Shown: positions 15,872 to 22,658 of the stretch, piece after piece
Position numbering within the stretch: the stretch's first letter is position 1
Layout: each line of letters opens with the position of its first letter
Source of the DNA: Rohdeia sp044358925
GTDB lineage: Bacteria > Planctomycetota > UBA1135 > GCA-002686595
Length of the DNA: 24,206 nucleotides
Assembly: GCA_044358925.1 (NCBI GenBank)
Contig: JBIKNC010000039.1
Span: forward strand, 1 to 24,206
Direction: 5' to 3'
Notes under the pieces: model-generated
What the model was told of the DNA's origin: nothing
Seen by the model: the letters and a program-made list of their open reading frames with translations, nothing else
Databases searched by the model: none
Made by a program: the position numbers and the translations under genes

Positions 15872-15991
15872 GGGGAGCACAGGGAAACCTGTGTCGTTCT
15901 CGACGGGCGTCGGTGTTGCGAGCCGCTGACGCCCACCATGTCGAGAACATCCCTCTCCCTCGGGCCGGTGATGGGCAAGGATCACCGGCCC
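15872..15991 (+). ncRNA. candidate structured RNA: three-way junction followed by terminator hairpin
   Basis: A closing stem GGGGAG (15872-15877) pairs with CTCCCT (15955-15960). It encloses hairpin 1, CACAGG-GAAA-CCTGTG (15878-15893), capped by a GNRA-type tetraloop. It also encloses hairpin 2, in which GTTCTCGAC (15896-15904) pairs with GTCGAGAAC (15940-15948) and GGGCGTC (15905-15911) with GACGCCC (15928-15934). Hairpin 2 has a 5-nt one-sided bulge and a 16-nt loop. A strong hairpin at 15962-15991 follows immediately. A weak -10-like TACATA (15860-15865) would place the transcript start near 15872. No known family (tmRNA, SRP RNA, RNase P, 6S) was recognised. No plus-strand gene follows, so a stand-alone small RNA is more likely than a riboswitch. 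Confidence 0.4.
15962..15991 (+). terminator. terminator-like hairpin
   Basis: An 11-bp perfect stem GGGCCGGTGAT (15962-15972) / ATCACCGGCCC (15981-15991) with an 8-nt loop, followed by ACTTTC on the plus strand. The T-tract is weak but present only on this side, so plus-strand termination is the better reading. Confidence 0.6.
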
Positions 15992-16097
15992 ACTTTCATT
16001 CACGAACGCCGATCGGCGCGAGACTCGCGCTCAGCTCTCGGTGCATGCGACGTCGGAGCGCGAGGCCCGCGTCGCGGTCGGAGTTCGACGTGAACGT

Positions 16098-16140
16098 CTG
16101 CAGCCCCGCTCGTCGACACCGTCGACGAGCGGGGCTGCAG
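16098..16140 (-). terminator. 20-bp perfect hairpin downstream of the secreted hydrolase
   Basis: Left arm CTGCAGCCCCGCTCGTCGAC (16098-16117) and its exact complement (16121-16140) are separated by only ACC. On the minus strand it begins 40 nt after the hydrolase stop, the expected place for a terminator. No T-run follows, and the long perfect stem is unusual. Confidence 0.6.
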
Positions 16141-16180
16141 TGCTTCTGCACTCACGAGTTCACGGACGCACTCGCGACGA

Positions 16181-17557
16181 TCAGAACGCGATCGTCCAGG
16201 TCTGTGCAGCACCGCTCGCGAACAGCACGAGTCGGCCGGTCGACGCATCGAAGGCGTAGTCACTGCCGGACACGGCCGGCGATCCGGCGAGTGACACGGA
16301 CTGCGGCCCGGCGAGCAATCCCGTCAGCACGAACTCGTCCGTCGAGCCGTCGAAGCTCGACGTGGTGACCGTCAGCGGTCCCGCAGCGAAACCGCACAGG
16401 AGGTACGGAAGCTCCGTGCGCAGGAGGCGCTGCGTGTTGGTGGCGCTCGCGCTGCGCGCCGCGAGATCGATCGACCAGTCGAGCGTCGCGAACTGCTCGG
16501 GCGCGTCGGGCTCGATGCGGTACCACCAGCACTGCGCTTTGCGATCGACGACGAGTCGACCGGAGGTCGGCAGCGAGAGTTGGTGCCCGGCGAGCCAGTC
16601 GCACGCCGCGTGTTGATCGAGCGACGCCCACGTGTGTGCGAAAGGCAGTCCCGACAGATCCGCCGTGTTGACGCCGCCGTCCGCGAGCGTCGAGAACGAA
16701 TTCACGTACTGATAGAAGCGCGTGGCCGCGATCTTGAGGTTCGTGAACGGGTCGTCGAGCGCGTAGAACGAGTACGTGCCCGTGTGTTGCAGGTTGCGAC
16801 CGAGATGGTCACCTGCGATGAGCATGTTCGACGGGAAACCGATCTCGACGGTCGATGCCTGACGGTAGGCGAACGGCTCTTCGTTCGGCGTGCCGCCGAA
16901 CCAGAACTCCAGGATCTCGCGCACACCGGGCTCGGTCTGCCAGACGTAACCCTTGTCGTGGTTGCCGGTGTGCAGGTGCACGGCGGCGAAGATCGGTTTC
17001 CACGGATCGAGGTGGCGCGCGGCGTAGGTCGATGCGTCGCCCGCCCCCATCGAGAATCCGATGGCGTAGATGCGCGTGCGGTCGAGCCAGGTTCCGAAGA
17101 CCGACTGCGCACACGAGAGGATCAACTCGACGTTGGCTTGCGACGGCAGCGACGCGAAGTTCGTCTTCGTGCCGCCGAGCGGCGCCAGACAGAACCAGCC
17201 GCGCGCACGGCACTCGTCGATCAGCGTCGTGTTCTGCCAGACGTCGTTGTGCGTCTTTCCGAACTGGTGGAAGACGACCAGCATCGGCCGCGGGCCGAGG
17301 GCGATCGAGTCCATCGGCAGGTAGAGGATCGCCTTCTCCTTGAAGCCGCTCGGCGTGTCGTTGACGATCACCTCGGCGACCACGCCCTCGGGATGGTAGG
17401 TGAGCGGGATCACCTCGATCGGCGCCGGATCGGCCATCTCGCCGAAGTCGGGCGGCTCCGACTGCCAGGCGAGTGCGTTCGGCGTGGGCAGCGCGCCCAG
17501 AAGGACGAACGCTGCGCACGAGAGAGTGACGACGAATCGCAGGGCTCGCGAAGCCAT
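16181..17557 (-). CDS. secreted alpha/beta hydrolase with C-terminal extension
   Basis: A 458-residue protein with an N-terminal signal peptide (MASRALRFVVTLSCAAFVLL, cut after about ALA at 28-30). The catalytic domain (about 50-330) shows a strand PMLVVFHQFGKTHNDVW and the nucleophile elbow IGFSMGAGDAS with Ser169 in GxSxG; it resembles secreted feruloyl-esterase/prolyl-oligopeptidase-type hydrolases. The last ~130 residues contain LLCGFAAGPLTVTTSSFDGS and VSLAGSPAVSGSDYAFDASTG, a Gly/Ser/Thr-rich beta-like module. It probably acts outside the cytoplasm on esters or peptides. ATG 17557 begins the signal peptide. The same frame stays open upstream to 18709, but that part is antisense-frame noise over the Ppx gene. 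Catalytic Asp and His were not located with certainty. Confidence 0.88.
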   Translation of the reverse strand: MASRALRFVVTLSCAAFVLLGALPTPNALAWQSEPPDFGEMADPAPIEVIPLTYHPEGVVAEVIVNDTPSGFKEKAILYLPMDSIALGPRPMLVVFHQFGKTHNDVWQNTTLIDECRARGWFCLAPLGGTKTNFASLPSQANVELILSCAQSVFGTWLDRTRIYAIGFSMGAGDASTYAARHLDPWKPIFAAVHLHTGNHDKGYVWQTEPGVREILEFWFGGTPNEEPFAYRQASTVEIGFPSNMLIAGDHLGRNLQHTGTYSFYALDDPFTNLKIAATRFYQYVNSFSTLADGGVNTADLSGLPFAHTWASLDQHAACDWLAGHQLSLPTSGRLVVDRKAQCWWYRIEPDAPEQFATLDWSIDLAARSASATNTQRLLRTELPYLLCGFAAGPLTVTTSSFDGSTDEFVLTGLLAGPQSVSLAGSPAVSGSDYAFDASTGRLVLFASGAAQTWTIAF

Positions 17558-17690
17558 GTGGAGAATCCTATCCCGACCGTTTCGGGCGAGTCGGAACGCT
17601 CGGGCGGCGCCGTTCGAAACCGGCGTTGGAGCGCACTTGCGATCAGGACGCGCGCGAGGACGCGCCGGTTCCGCGCCCCGAGGCCTGCGT

Positions 17691-18713
17691 TCAGGAATGT
17701 GTTTCCCGGCGGGCGGCTCGCACCAGTTCGAGCGCGACGCCGTGGCGCAGACCGCGCCCCGTCGTGTACACGGCCGCGGCACCGAGGTGGCGCACGAGCG
17801 CGCCGATCGCGAACAGCCCGGCCGGCAGGACGGCGGCGCGCTGGGCTTCGATGGGCAGGTCGAGCCGCTCCTCGTGGGACAAACGCGCCAGTCGCCGCGC
17901 GAGCGCGCACACGGCGCCGTGTTCGACCCGGGTGCCATCGGCCAGACGGTGGTCGAAGGCACGCGCGCCGCGCACCAAGCTGGCCAGGTTGACGGCGCCG
18001 CCCCCCACCGCGACCGGTGTCGACGCGGCGCGCACGGGCAGCGTCGCGACGGCCGCGAGCACGTGGCGCTCGAGCGCCTCCCAACCCGCCTCGTCGTACT
18101 CACCGACGGCAGGACGCGCGGCGAAGCGCTCGGTCGACCACACACCGCCGATCTCGAGCGAACCGAGGAACACACCACCGGGACCGACGAGTTCGGCGCT
18201 GCCGCCGCCGACGTCGACGAGTGCGTCGTAGCGCAGGTCGTTCGGCGTGAACTCGGTCGCTCCGAGCCACGACAGCCGCGCCTCCTCCGCACCGTCGACG
18301 ACGTCGATCGAAAGTCCGCAGGTGTGTCGCACCTCGTCGACGAACGCTCGCGCGTCGCGCGCACGGCGCAGGACGGCGGTGCCGACCACGCGCACGCGGC
18401 CCGCCGGAACGCCGTGCAGCGCGATGCGACGAGCGAACGTCGCGAGCACCTCGCGCGTGCGTTCGCGCGACGTCGCCGCGAGTGTTCCGTCGCTCGACAG
18501 ACCGGCACCGAGGCGCGCGAGGAAGGCGTGGTCCTCGACGACTTCGGGCACGCCGCGTGCGTCGAAGCGCACGATCGTGAGCAGCGCCGTCTGAGTGCCG
18601 AGGTCGACCGCCGCGACGGTGTGGTGCGGGTCGGCTTCGGGCAATTGGGGATCGGCGTGTGACACGCACGCCATGGGAACACGCCCGTGTGCGCCGTTCC
18701 AGCGCGCACTCAA
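17691..18713 (-). CDS. Ppx/GppA family phosphatase
   Basis: A member of the ASKHA-fold exopolyphosphatase / guanosine pentaphosphate phosphatase family. It has the N-terminal phosphate loop VAAVDLGTQTALLTI (family: AxIDxGTNS), VVGTAVLRRARDARAF, the second loop VDVGGGSAEL and VAVGGGAVNLASL. The length, 340 residues from TTG 18713 or 327 from ATG 18674, matches the short single-module form lacking a C-terminal HD domain. The TTG forms a TTGA overlap with the upstream gene's stop, so coupling argues for it; the ATG gives a more usual N-terminus. The family cleaves terminal phosphate from polyphosphate or pppGpp. The Gln-Thr in place of the common Asn-Ser after DLGT is noticeable. Confidence 0.88.
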   Translation of the reverse strand: MSARWNGAHGRVPMACVSHADPQLPEADPHHTVAAVDLGTQTALLTIVRFDARGVPEVVEDHAFLARLGAGLSSDGTLAATSRERTREVLATFARRIALHGVPAGRVRVVGTAVLRRARDARAFVDEVRHTCGLSIDVVDGAEEARLSWLGATEFTPNDLRYDALVDVGGGSAELVGPGGVFLGSLEIGGVWSTERFAARPAVGEYDEAGWEALERHVLAAVATLPVRAASTPVAVGGGAVNLASLVRGARAFDHRLADGTRVEHGAVCALARRLARLSHEERLDLPIEAQRAAVLPAGLFAIGALVRHLGAAAVYTTGRGLRHGVALELVRAARRETHS

Positions 18714-19549
18714 TCGAGCGCGAAAGGCCCGAAGCAGTGGCCGCGCAGCGAGAACACACGCACGCGTTCACCCTCCCGATCGACGACCACCACGCGCCGG
18801 CGATCGTCGCTGCGCCCGCGCTCGACGGCCAGGTCGCTCGCTCCGTCGAGTTCGTCGTCGCCCGGACCGTTCGCGACGACGCGCGTGATCAGGCGCCCCG
18901 AGCCGTCGAACAACACGAGCCCGTTGTTCGCACACGCGACGAGCAGACGCCCGCCCCCCGCCGGCGCGACGGCGCGCAGCGCAGCGTCCGCGAGGCGCGT
19001 CTCGAACGTGAAGTGGTGCTCGAAGTCGCGGTGGACGTGCACGGCACCGTGCGACTCGACCGCCACCAGGAAACGCTCGTCGAAGGCGACGCCTTCGAGC
19101 CCCTCGAAGTGCCCGTGCGACTCACCGCGCGGTCGCAGCGAACGGATGAGCGCGCCGCGCTCGTCGAACACCTGCAACGCGTGCCGCAGCGACTCGCGGC
19201 GCGCCACGAGGAGTTCGAGTCCGTCACCGTCCCCGCGCACCGCGAGCGCCCACGGCCGGCCGATGCGCCCGCGTGTGTCGCCGGGCCCCGGACGAGCGTC
19301 GACGAGGCGCGCCACCTCGCGCCCGAACGGTGTGAACACGCGCACGGCGCCCGCGCCGTGATCCGCGACCCACACGCGCCGATCGCCATCGATGCCGCAG
19401 CCGGCGATGCGCGACGTTCCGCCTTCCACGAGCGGCTCCGGCACGAGATCGCGCGACAGGCGTCGGCCGTCGAGGTCGAAGTACGCCAGACCTTCGACCG
19501 GTCGACTGAGCGCGACCAGATTGCCCGCGAGTGAAAGGCTCGGTCTCAC
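18710..19549 (-). CDS. NHL/SMP-30-like beta-propeller protein
   Basis: A 279-residue protein made of repeated strand units typical of NHL-type propellers: RRVWVADHGAGAVRVFTPFG, RIGRPWALAVRGDGDGLELLVA, HFEGLEGVAFDERFLVAV, GRLLVACANNGLVLFDGSGRLI and DLAVERGRSDDRRRVVVVDREGERVRVF. About five to six blades can be counted. No signal peptide is seen, so it may be cytoplasmic. The GTG start is at 19549. Its stop overlaps the Ppx/GppA start (TTGA), so the two proteins are probably made together. Such propellers bind ligands or proteins, or act as lactonases; no metal-binding residues could be assigned. Specific function unknown. Confidence 0.75.
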   Translation of the reverse strand: MRPSLSLAGNLVALSRPVEGLAYFDLDGRRLSRDLVPEPLVEGGTSRIAGCGIDGDRRVWVADHGAGAVRVFTPFGREVARLVDARPGPGDTRGRIGRPWALAVRGDGDGLELLVARRESLRHALQVFDERGALIRSLRPRGESHGHFEGLEGVAFDERFLVAVESHGAVHVHRDFEHHFTFETRLADAALRAVAPAGGGRLLVACANNGLVLFDGSGRLITRVVANGPGDDELDGASDLAVERGRSDDRRRVVVVDREGERVRVFSLRGHCFGPFALD

Positions 19550-19633
19550 CGCGTGCGGGGCGCAGCGGTCGGCGCGGCTGTGGGCGCAGCAGAACGGTTC
19601 TCGCGGACACTCACGCGCGCAGGGTAGCGCGGC

Positions 19634-20413
19634 TCAATGCGCCGCGAGCGCGTCGGTCCACTGACCGCCTTCGAACGCTGCGTGTCGACCGACCGCAATC
19701 GCGTGTTCCCCCGCGGCGGTGAGCACCCGCACGTCGCCGCTCTGCGTCGCGACGGCGAGGCGCTCGCCTTCGAGCGTCACGCGCGCATCGCCGCCGACGA
19801 TCACGACGATGCCGAACGGCGTCCACAGTCGCGCGTCGCCTTCGGCGCGCACACTGCCGCCCACGAGGCGCACGCGTTCGGCGACGGCGCTCTCGACGAG
19901 CAACGTCGTGTCGACGCCGACGTGCAGCGTTCCCAGGTCGAACACGAGGCGCACACTTCCGTCCGTACCGGTCTGAACGAGGTCGCCGCGTTGTCCTGTG
20001 CGCGGCCCGAACGTGGCCCCCACCGGCTCACCGGCGACCCACACGGCGCCGTGCTCCCAGCGCACCGGTAGCGTCGGATCGGAGCGCAGTCCGTGTCCGA
20101 GGCGCGCGAGCAGGAAGAGCACGAGCGAACACGCGATCACCACGATCAGTCCGCGTCGGCGGCGCAGCACGGTGCCGAACGACACGACGGGAACGTCGAG
20201 TGTGGTCCGGCTCGCGGCGCCCTCCGCCGCGCGTGCGAGTCGCAGTCCGAGCGACATGTGCGCGCGGTACGCGTCGCGGCACGAGGCGCAACGCGCGAGG
20301 TGCGCGCGCGCCAGAGCGTCGTCGACACGGCTCGTCGAATCGGCGAGGCGCGCGTCGATCCACGAATGCACCTCGTCACAGTCGATCTCGGCCGGTTGCT
20401 CGTCGTGCCCCAT
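19634..20413 (-). CDS. anti-sigma-type zinc-finger membrane protein with FecR-like domain
   Basis: A 259-residue protein. The N-terminal cytoplasmic part has a zinc-finger-type motif H38-x3-C42-x2-C45 (HLARCASC), as in ZAS-class anti-sigma factors. One transmembrane helix follows at about 88-104 (GLIVVIACSLVLFLLARL). The extracytoplasmic part (about 120-250) is all-beta and resembles FecR: VWVAGEPVG, GDLVQTGTDGSVRLVFDLGTLHVGVDTTLL and RLWTPFGIVVIVGGDARVTLEGERLAV. FecR-type proteins sense a periplasmic signal and control an ECF sigma factor. No sigma factor gene is adjacent, so its partner must be elsewhere. ATG 20413 is used. The gene upstream on the same strand is a small secreted protein, separated by two hairpins. 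Confidence 0.85.
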   Translation of the reverse strand: MGHDEQPAEIDCDEVHSWIDARLADSTSRVDDALARAHLARCASCRDAYRAHMSLGLRLARAAEGAASRTTLDVPVVSFGTVLRRRRGLIVVIACSLVLFLLARLGHGLRSDPTLPVRWEHGAVWVAGEPVGATFGPRTGQRGDLVQTGTDGSVRLVFDLGTLHVGVDTTLLVESAVAERVRLVGGSVRAEGDARLWTPFGIVVIVGGDARVTLEGERLAVATQSGDVRVLTAAGEHAIAVGRHAAFEGGQWTDALAAH

Positions 20414-20462
20414 GGATCCGATCGTCCACCATCGACCGACCGGAGCTCCCCCTTGAACGACC

Positions 20463-20484
20463 GCGGGCCCCGGCCGGGGCCCGC
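20463..20484. repeat. 22-bp perfect GC palindrome
   Basis: GCGGGCCCCGG (20463-20473) is directly followed by its complement CCGGGGCCCGC (20474-20484). It lies 50 bp upstream of the anti-sigma gene and downstream of the small secreted gene. It may act as a second terminator hairpin for the latter or as a protein-binding dyad; there is no T-run. Confidence 0.5.
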
Positions 20485-20517
20485 AGTCGGATCTCGTCCC
20501 TCATCCGCCTCGCGGTG

Positions 20518-20560
20518 CGGGGTCCCGGCCGCTCGCGAGCGAACCCGGCCGGCGACCCCG
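20518..20560 (-). terminator. hairpin after the small secreted protein gene
   Basis: CGGGGTC (20518-20524) pairs with GACCCCG (20554-20560). CCGGCCG (20525-20531) pairs with CGGCCGG (20546-20552), with one bulged base. The loop is 14 nt. On the minus strand it begins 27 nt after the stop of the gene at 20587-20952, which fits transcription termination. Confidence 0.6.
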
Positions 20561-20586
20561 TTCAGCGGCCCAGGCCCCCATTTCGG

Positions 20587-20952
20587 TCAGCGCGTGCGCT
20601 GCTGGAGGCGGCGCAGGCGCTGCGGGTCGAGCTCGATCCCGCGCGCGCGGGCGTCGGCCACGGCCCGGCGGATGCGAGCGGCGCGGGCTCCGGGCGACGC
20701 TCCCAGCTTCTGCGCCCCTGCGACCCGACCCGCGCGCGGCGAGAGATCGTGCGGCCGCACCGCCATGTTCGGCATGGCGTCGCGCAGCGGCGCCACGCGC
20801 ACGTGCGGTGTGAGCGCACTGCGCATCGGCGCGACGCGCACCGACGGTGCCGCGGCGGCGGAATCTTGGGCACCGCGGACCGCGCGCTGAGCGGACGCGT
20901 CGGCGGCGAACGGCAGGAGGGCGACGAACAGGGCGATGGCGATGGTCTTCAT
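20587..20952 (-). CDS. small secreted basic protein, unknown function
   Basis: A 121-residue protein with a clean signal peptide (MKTIAIALFVALLPFAADASA, predicted cut after about residue 21). The mature part is Ala/Arg-rich and contains a near-direct repeat, VRVAPMRSAL (38-47) and VRVAPLRDAM (51-60). It ends with a basic helical stretch, ARRIRRAVADARARGIELDPQRLRRLQQ-like in character. No known domain was recognised. ATG 20952 is taken because it starts the signal peptide; the frame is open further upstream but codes low-complexity Arg-rich residues. It lies 151 bp after gltX on the same strand and is followed by hairpins, so it may have its own transcript. Confidence 0.72.
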   Translation of the reverse strand: MKTIAIALFVALLPFAADASAQRAVRGAQDSAAAAPSVRVAPMRSALTPHVRVAPLRDAMPNMAVRPHDLSPRAGRVAGAQKLGASPGARAARIRRAVADARARGIELDPQRLRRLQQRTR

Positions 20953-21103
20953 GGTGCGTGTGTGACTCGTGTGCTCGAACGTGTGTGCGGGCGGCGAGCG
21001 CCGCTCGTGTCTCGTTCGTACGTGCAGTGTCGCGGCACCACGAGTGCGCGGCGGTAACGCGCGGGCAACGCCGCGCCTCGCGCCGCGCGTCAGCGCTTCA
21101 ACC

Positions 21104-22576
21104 TCACGGCGCGAGTCGCCGCACCGCCGCGTGCAAACGCCGCTGGGCGCGCTCCACACCGAGCAGCACGAGCACGTCGGCCAACTCCGGTCCGCCGGCC
21201 TCGCCGGTGAGCGCCGTGCGCAACGGTTGGAAGACCGCGCCGGGTTTGAAACCGGTGCGTGTGCACCAGTCCTTCAGTTCGGTCGCGAGCGTGTCGCGCC
21301 GCCAACTCGTGCCGGGCAACGCTCCGAGTGCCTCGGCCACACCGCCCAGAATGCGCGCCGCGTCCGCGTTCTTGCGCATCGTCGCCTCGGCCTTCGGATC
21401 GAACGGCAGATGGACGTCGGGCGCGAACAGGAAGCTCAGTTTGATCGGCACCTCGGCGTACGTGCGCACACGTTCGCGCACCGACTCGATCGCATGGCGC
21501 CACCAATCGCGGCGTGCGGCGACGTCGGCGGCGGTCGCGAGGCCGGCCTGCTCGAGGAACGGCACGCTGCGCTCGAGTGTGCGCTCGAGCGGTTCCTTGC
21601 GCAGATACTCGCCCGACAGCCACGTGAGTTTCTCGACGTCGAAGATCGAGCCGCCCTTCGAGACGTTCGCGACGTCGAAGTGCTTCACGAGTTCGTCGAG
21701 GCCGAAGACCTCGTGTTCGCCGTCGAGCGACCAACCCTGCAGACACAGGAAGTTCACGACGGCCTCCGGCGGATGGCCTTGGTCGCGGTACGCGACGAGG
21801 GCGGTGTCGCCGGTGCGTTTGCTCATCTTCTTGCCGTCCGTGCCGAGCATCAGCGGCAGGTGCGCGTAGGACGGCGGAGTGAGACCGAGTGCGCGGAAGA
21901 GCAGGATCTGCTTCGGCGTGTTGACGAGGTGCTCCTCGCCGCGGATGACGTGGCTGATGCGCATGTCGGCGTCGTCGCAGACACACACGAAGTTGTAGGT
22001 CGGTGCACCGTCGGCGCGCACCATGACCCAGTCGTCGACGTCGGCGTGGGCGAAGCGCACGGTGCCGCGGATCTGGTCGTCGAAGACGGTCTCACCGTCC
22101 GGCATGCGGAAGCGGATCGTGAACGGCTCGCCGGCGGCGGCGCGACGCTTCGCTTCCGCGATCGGCAGCGAGCGGTAGCGGCCGTCGTAACGCGGCGTCT
22201 CCTTGCGCGCCTCCTGGTCGGCGCGCAGCGCGTCGAGTTCCTCCGCGGTCGCGAAGCAGCGGTACGCAGCGCCGCTCTCCAGCAATTGCGCCGCGATCTC
22301 CATGTGCCGCGCCACGCGCTCGGTCTGGCGGTACGGACCGCACGGACCGCCGACGTCCGGGCCCTCGTCCCAGCGGATGCCGAGCCAGTCGAAGCCTTCG
22401 ATGATCGCGCGCTCGTGTTCGGGCTTCGAACGCTCGCGATCGGTGTCCTCGATGCGCAGCAGGAACTGGCCGCCGCGCCCTTTGGCGTAGGCCCAGTTGA
22501 AGAGCGCCGTGCGCGCGCCGCCGATGTGGAGGCTGCCGGTCGGGCTGGGAGCGAAACGTGTGCGAACGGTCGTCAT
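21104..22576 (-). CDS. gltX: glutamyl-tRNA synthetase
   Basis: A 490-residue class I aminoacyl-tRNA synthetase that attaches glutamate to tRNA-Glu, and in organisms lacking GlnRS also to tRNA-Gln. It starts with TRFAPSPTGSLHIGGARTALFNW (HIGH motif in the form LHIGG), followed by FLLRIEDTDRERSKPEHERAI, and has the KMSKS equivalent GKKMSKRTGD. YNFVCVCDDADMRISHVIRGEEHL is the family's catalytic-domain block. The C-terminal anticodon-binding helices follow. The length fits bacterial GluRS (about 470-500). ATG 22576 is directly before the conserved start. It is divergent from the esterase gene, with an 82-bp shared upstream region. Confidence 0.97.
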   Translation of the reverse strand: MTTVRTRFAPSPTGSLHIGGARTALFNWAYAKGRGGQFLLRIEDTDRERSKPEHERAIIEGFDWLGIRWDEGPDVGGPCGPYRQTERVARHMEIAAQLLESGAAYRCFATAEELDALRADQEARKETPRYDGRYRSLPIAEAKRRAAAGEPFTIRFRMPDGETVFDDQIRGTVRFAHADVDDWVMVRADGAPTYNFVCVCDDADMRISHVIRGEEHLVNTPKQILLFRALGLTPPSYAHLPLMLGTDGKKMSKRTGDTALVAYRDQGHPPEAVVNFLCLQGWSLDGEHEVFGLDELVKHFDVANVSKGGSIFDVEKLTWLSGEYLRKEPLERTLERSVPFLEQAGLATAADVAARRDWWRHAIESVRERVRTYAEVPIKLSFLFAPDVHLPFDPKAEATMRKNADAARILGGVAEALGALPGTSWRRDTLATELKDWCTRTGFKPGAVFQPLRTALTGEAGGPELADVLVLLGVERAQRRLHAAVRRLAP

Positions 22577-22628
22577 GGCTGTCGCCTTGTTTGGTGAGGC
22601 GAGTCGAGCCGGGCAGGATAACGAGCGC

Positions 22629-22651
22629 CGTGCGAAGTCCCTTCGCGCACG
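22629..22651. repeat. short inverted repeat in the gltX/esterase divergent region
   Basis: GCGAAG (22632-22637) and CTTCGC (22641-22646) are separated by TCC, flanked by CGT and ACG that could extend the pairing across a 2-nt bulge. It lies in the 82-bp region between the divergent starts, just before the esterase ATG. It could be an operator or a leader hairpin; the evidence is weak. Confidence 0.25.
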
Positions 22652-22658
22652 TGTCGCG

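Larger units (their letters stand above)
15632..16180. other. 549-bp non-coding stretch with structured elements
   Basis: No frame shows convincing coding bias, and the base composition is visibly less GC-rich than the genes around it. It contains a short palindrome ATGCGA-TT-TCGCAT (15687-15700), an inverted repeat GGAACT/AGTTCC (15787-15792 with 15818-15823), the candidate structured RNA at 15872-15991, and the 20-bp hairpin at 16098-16140. Nothing was recognised in 15997-16097. Confidence 0.6.

Noticed and set aside
15854..16093. Short plus-strand frame of 79 codons in the non-coding stretch
   Set aside because: No coding bias, weak start, and it runs through the perfect hairpins of the RNA candidate.
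17558..18709. N-terminal extension of the secreted hydrolase over the Ppx/GppA gene (single frame of about 842 codons)
   Set aside because: The extension is Arg/Ser/Cys-rich noise in another frame of the Ppx gene, and a proper signal peptide begins at ATG 17557.
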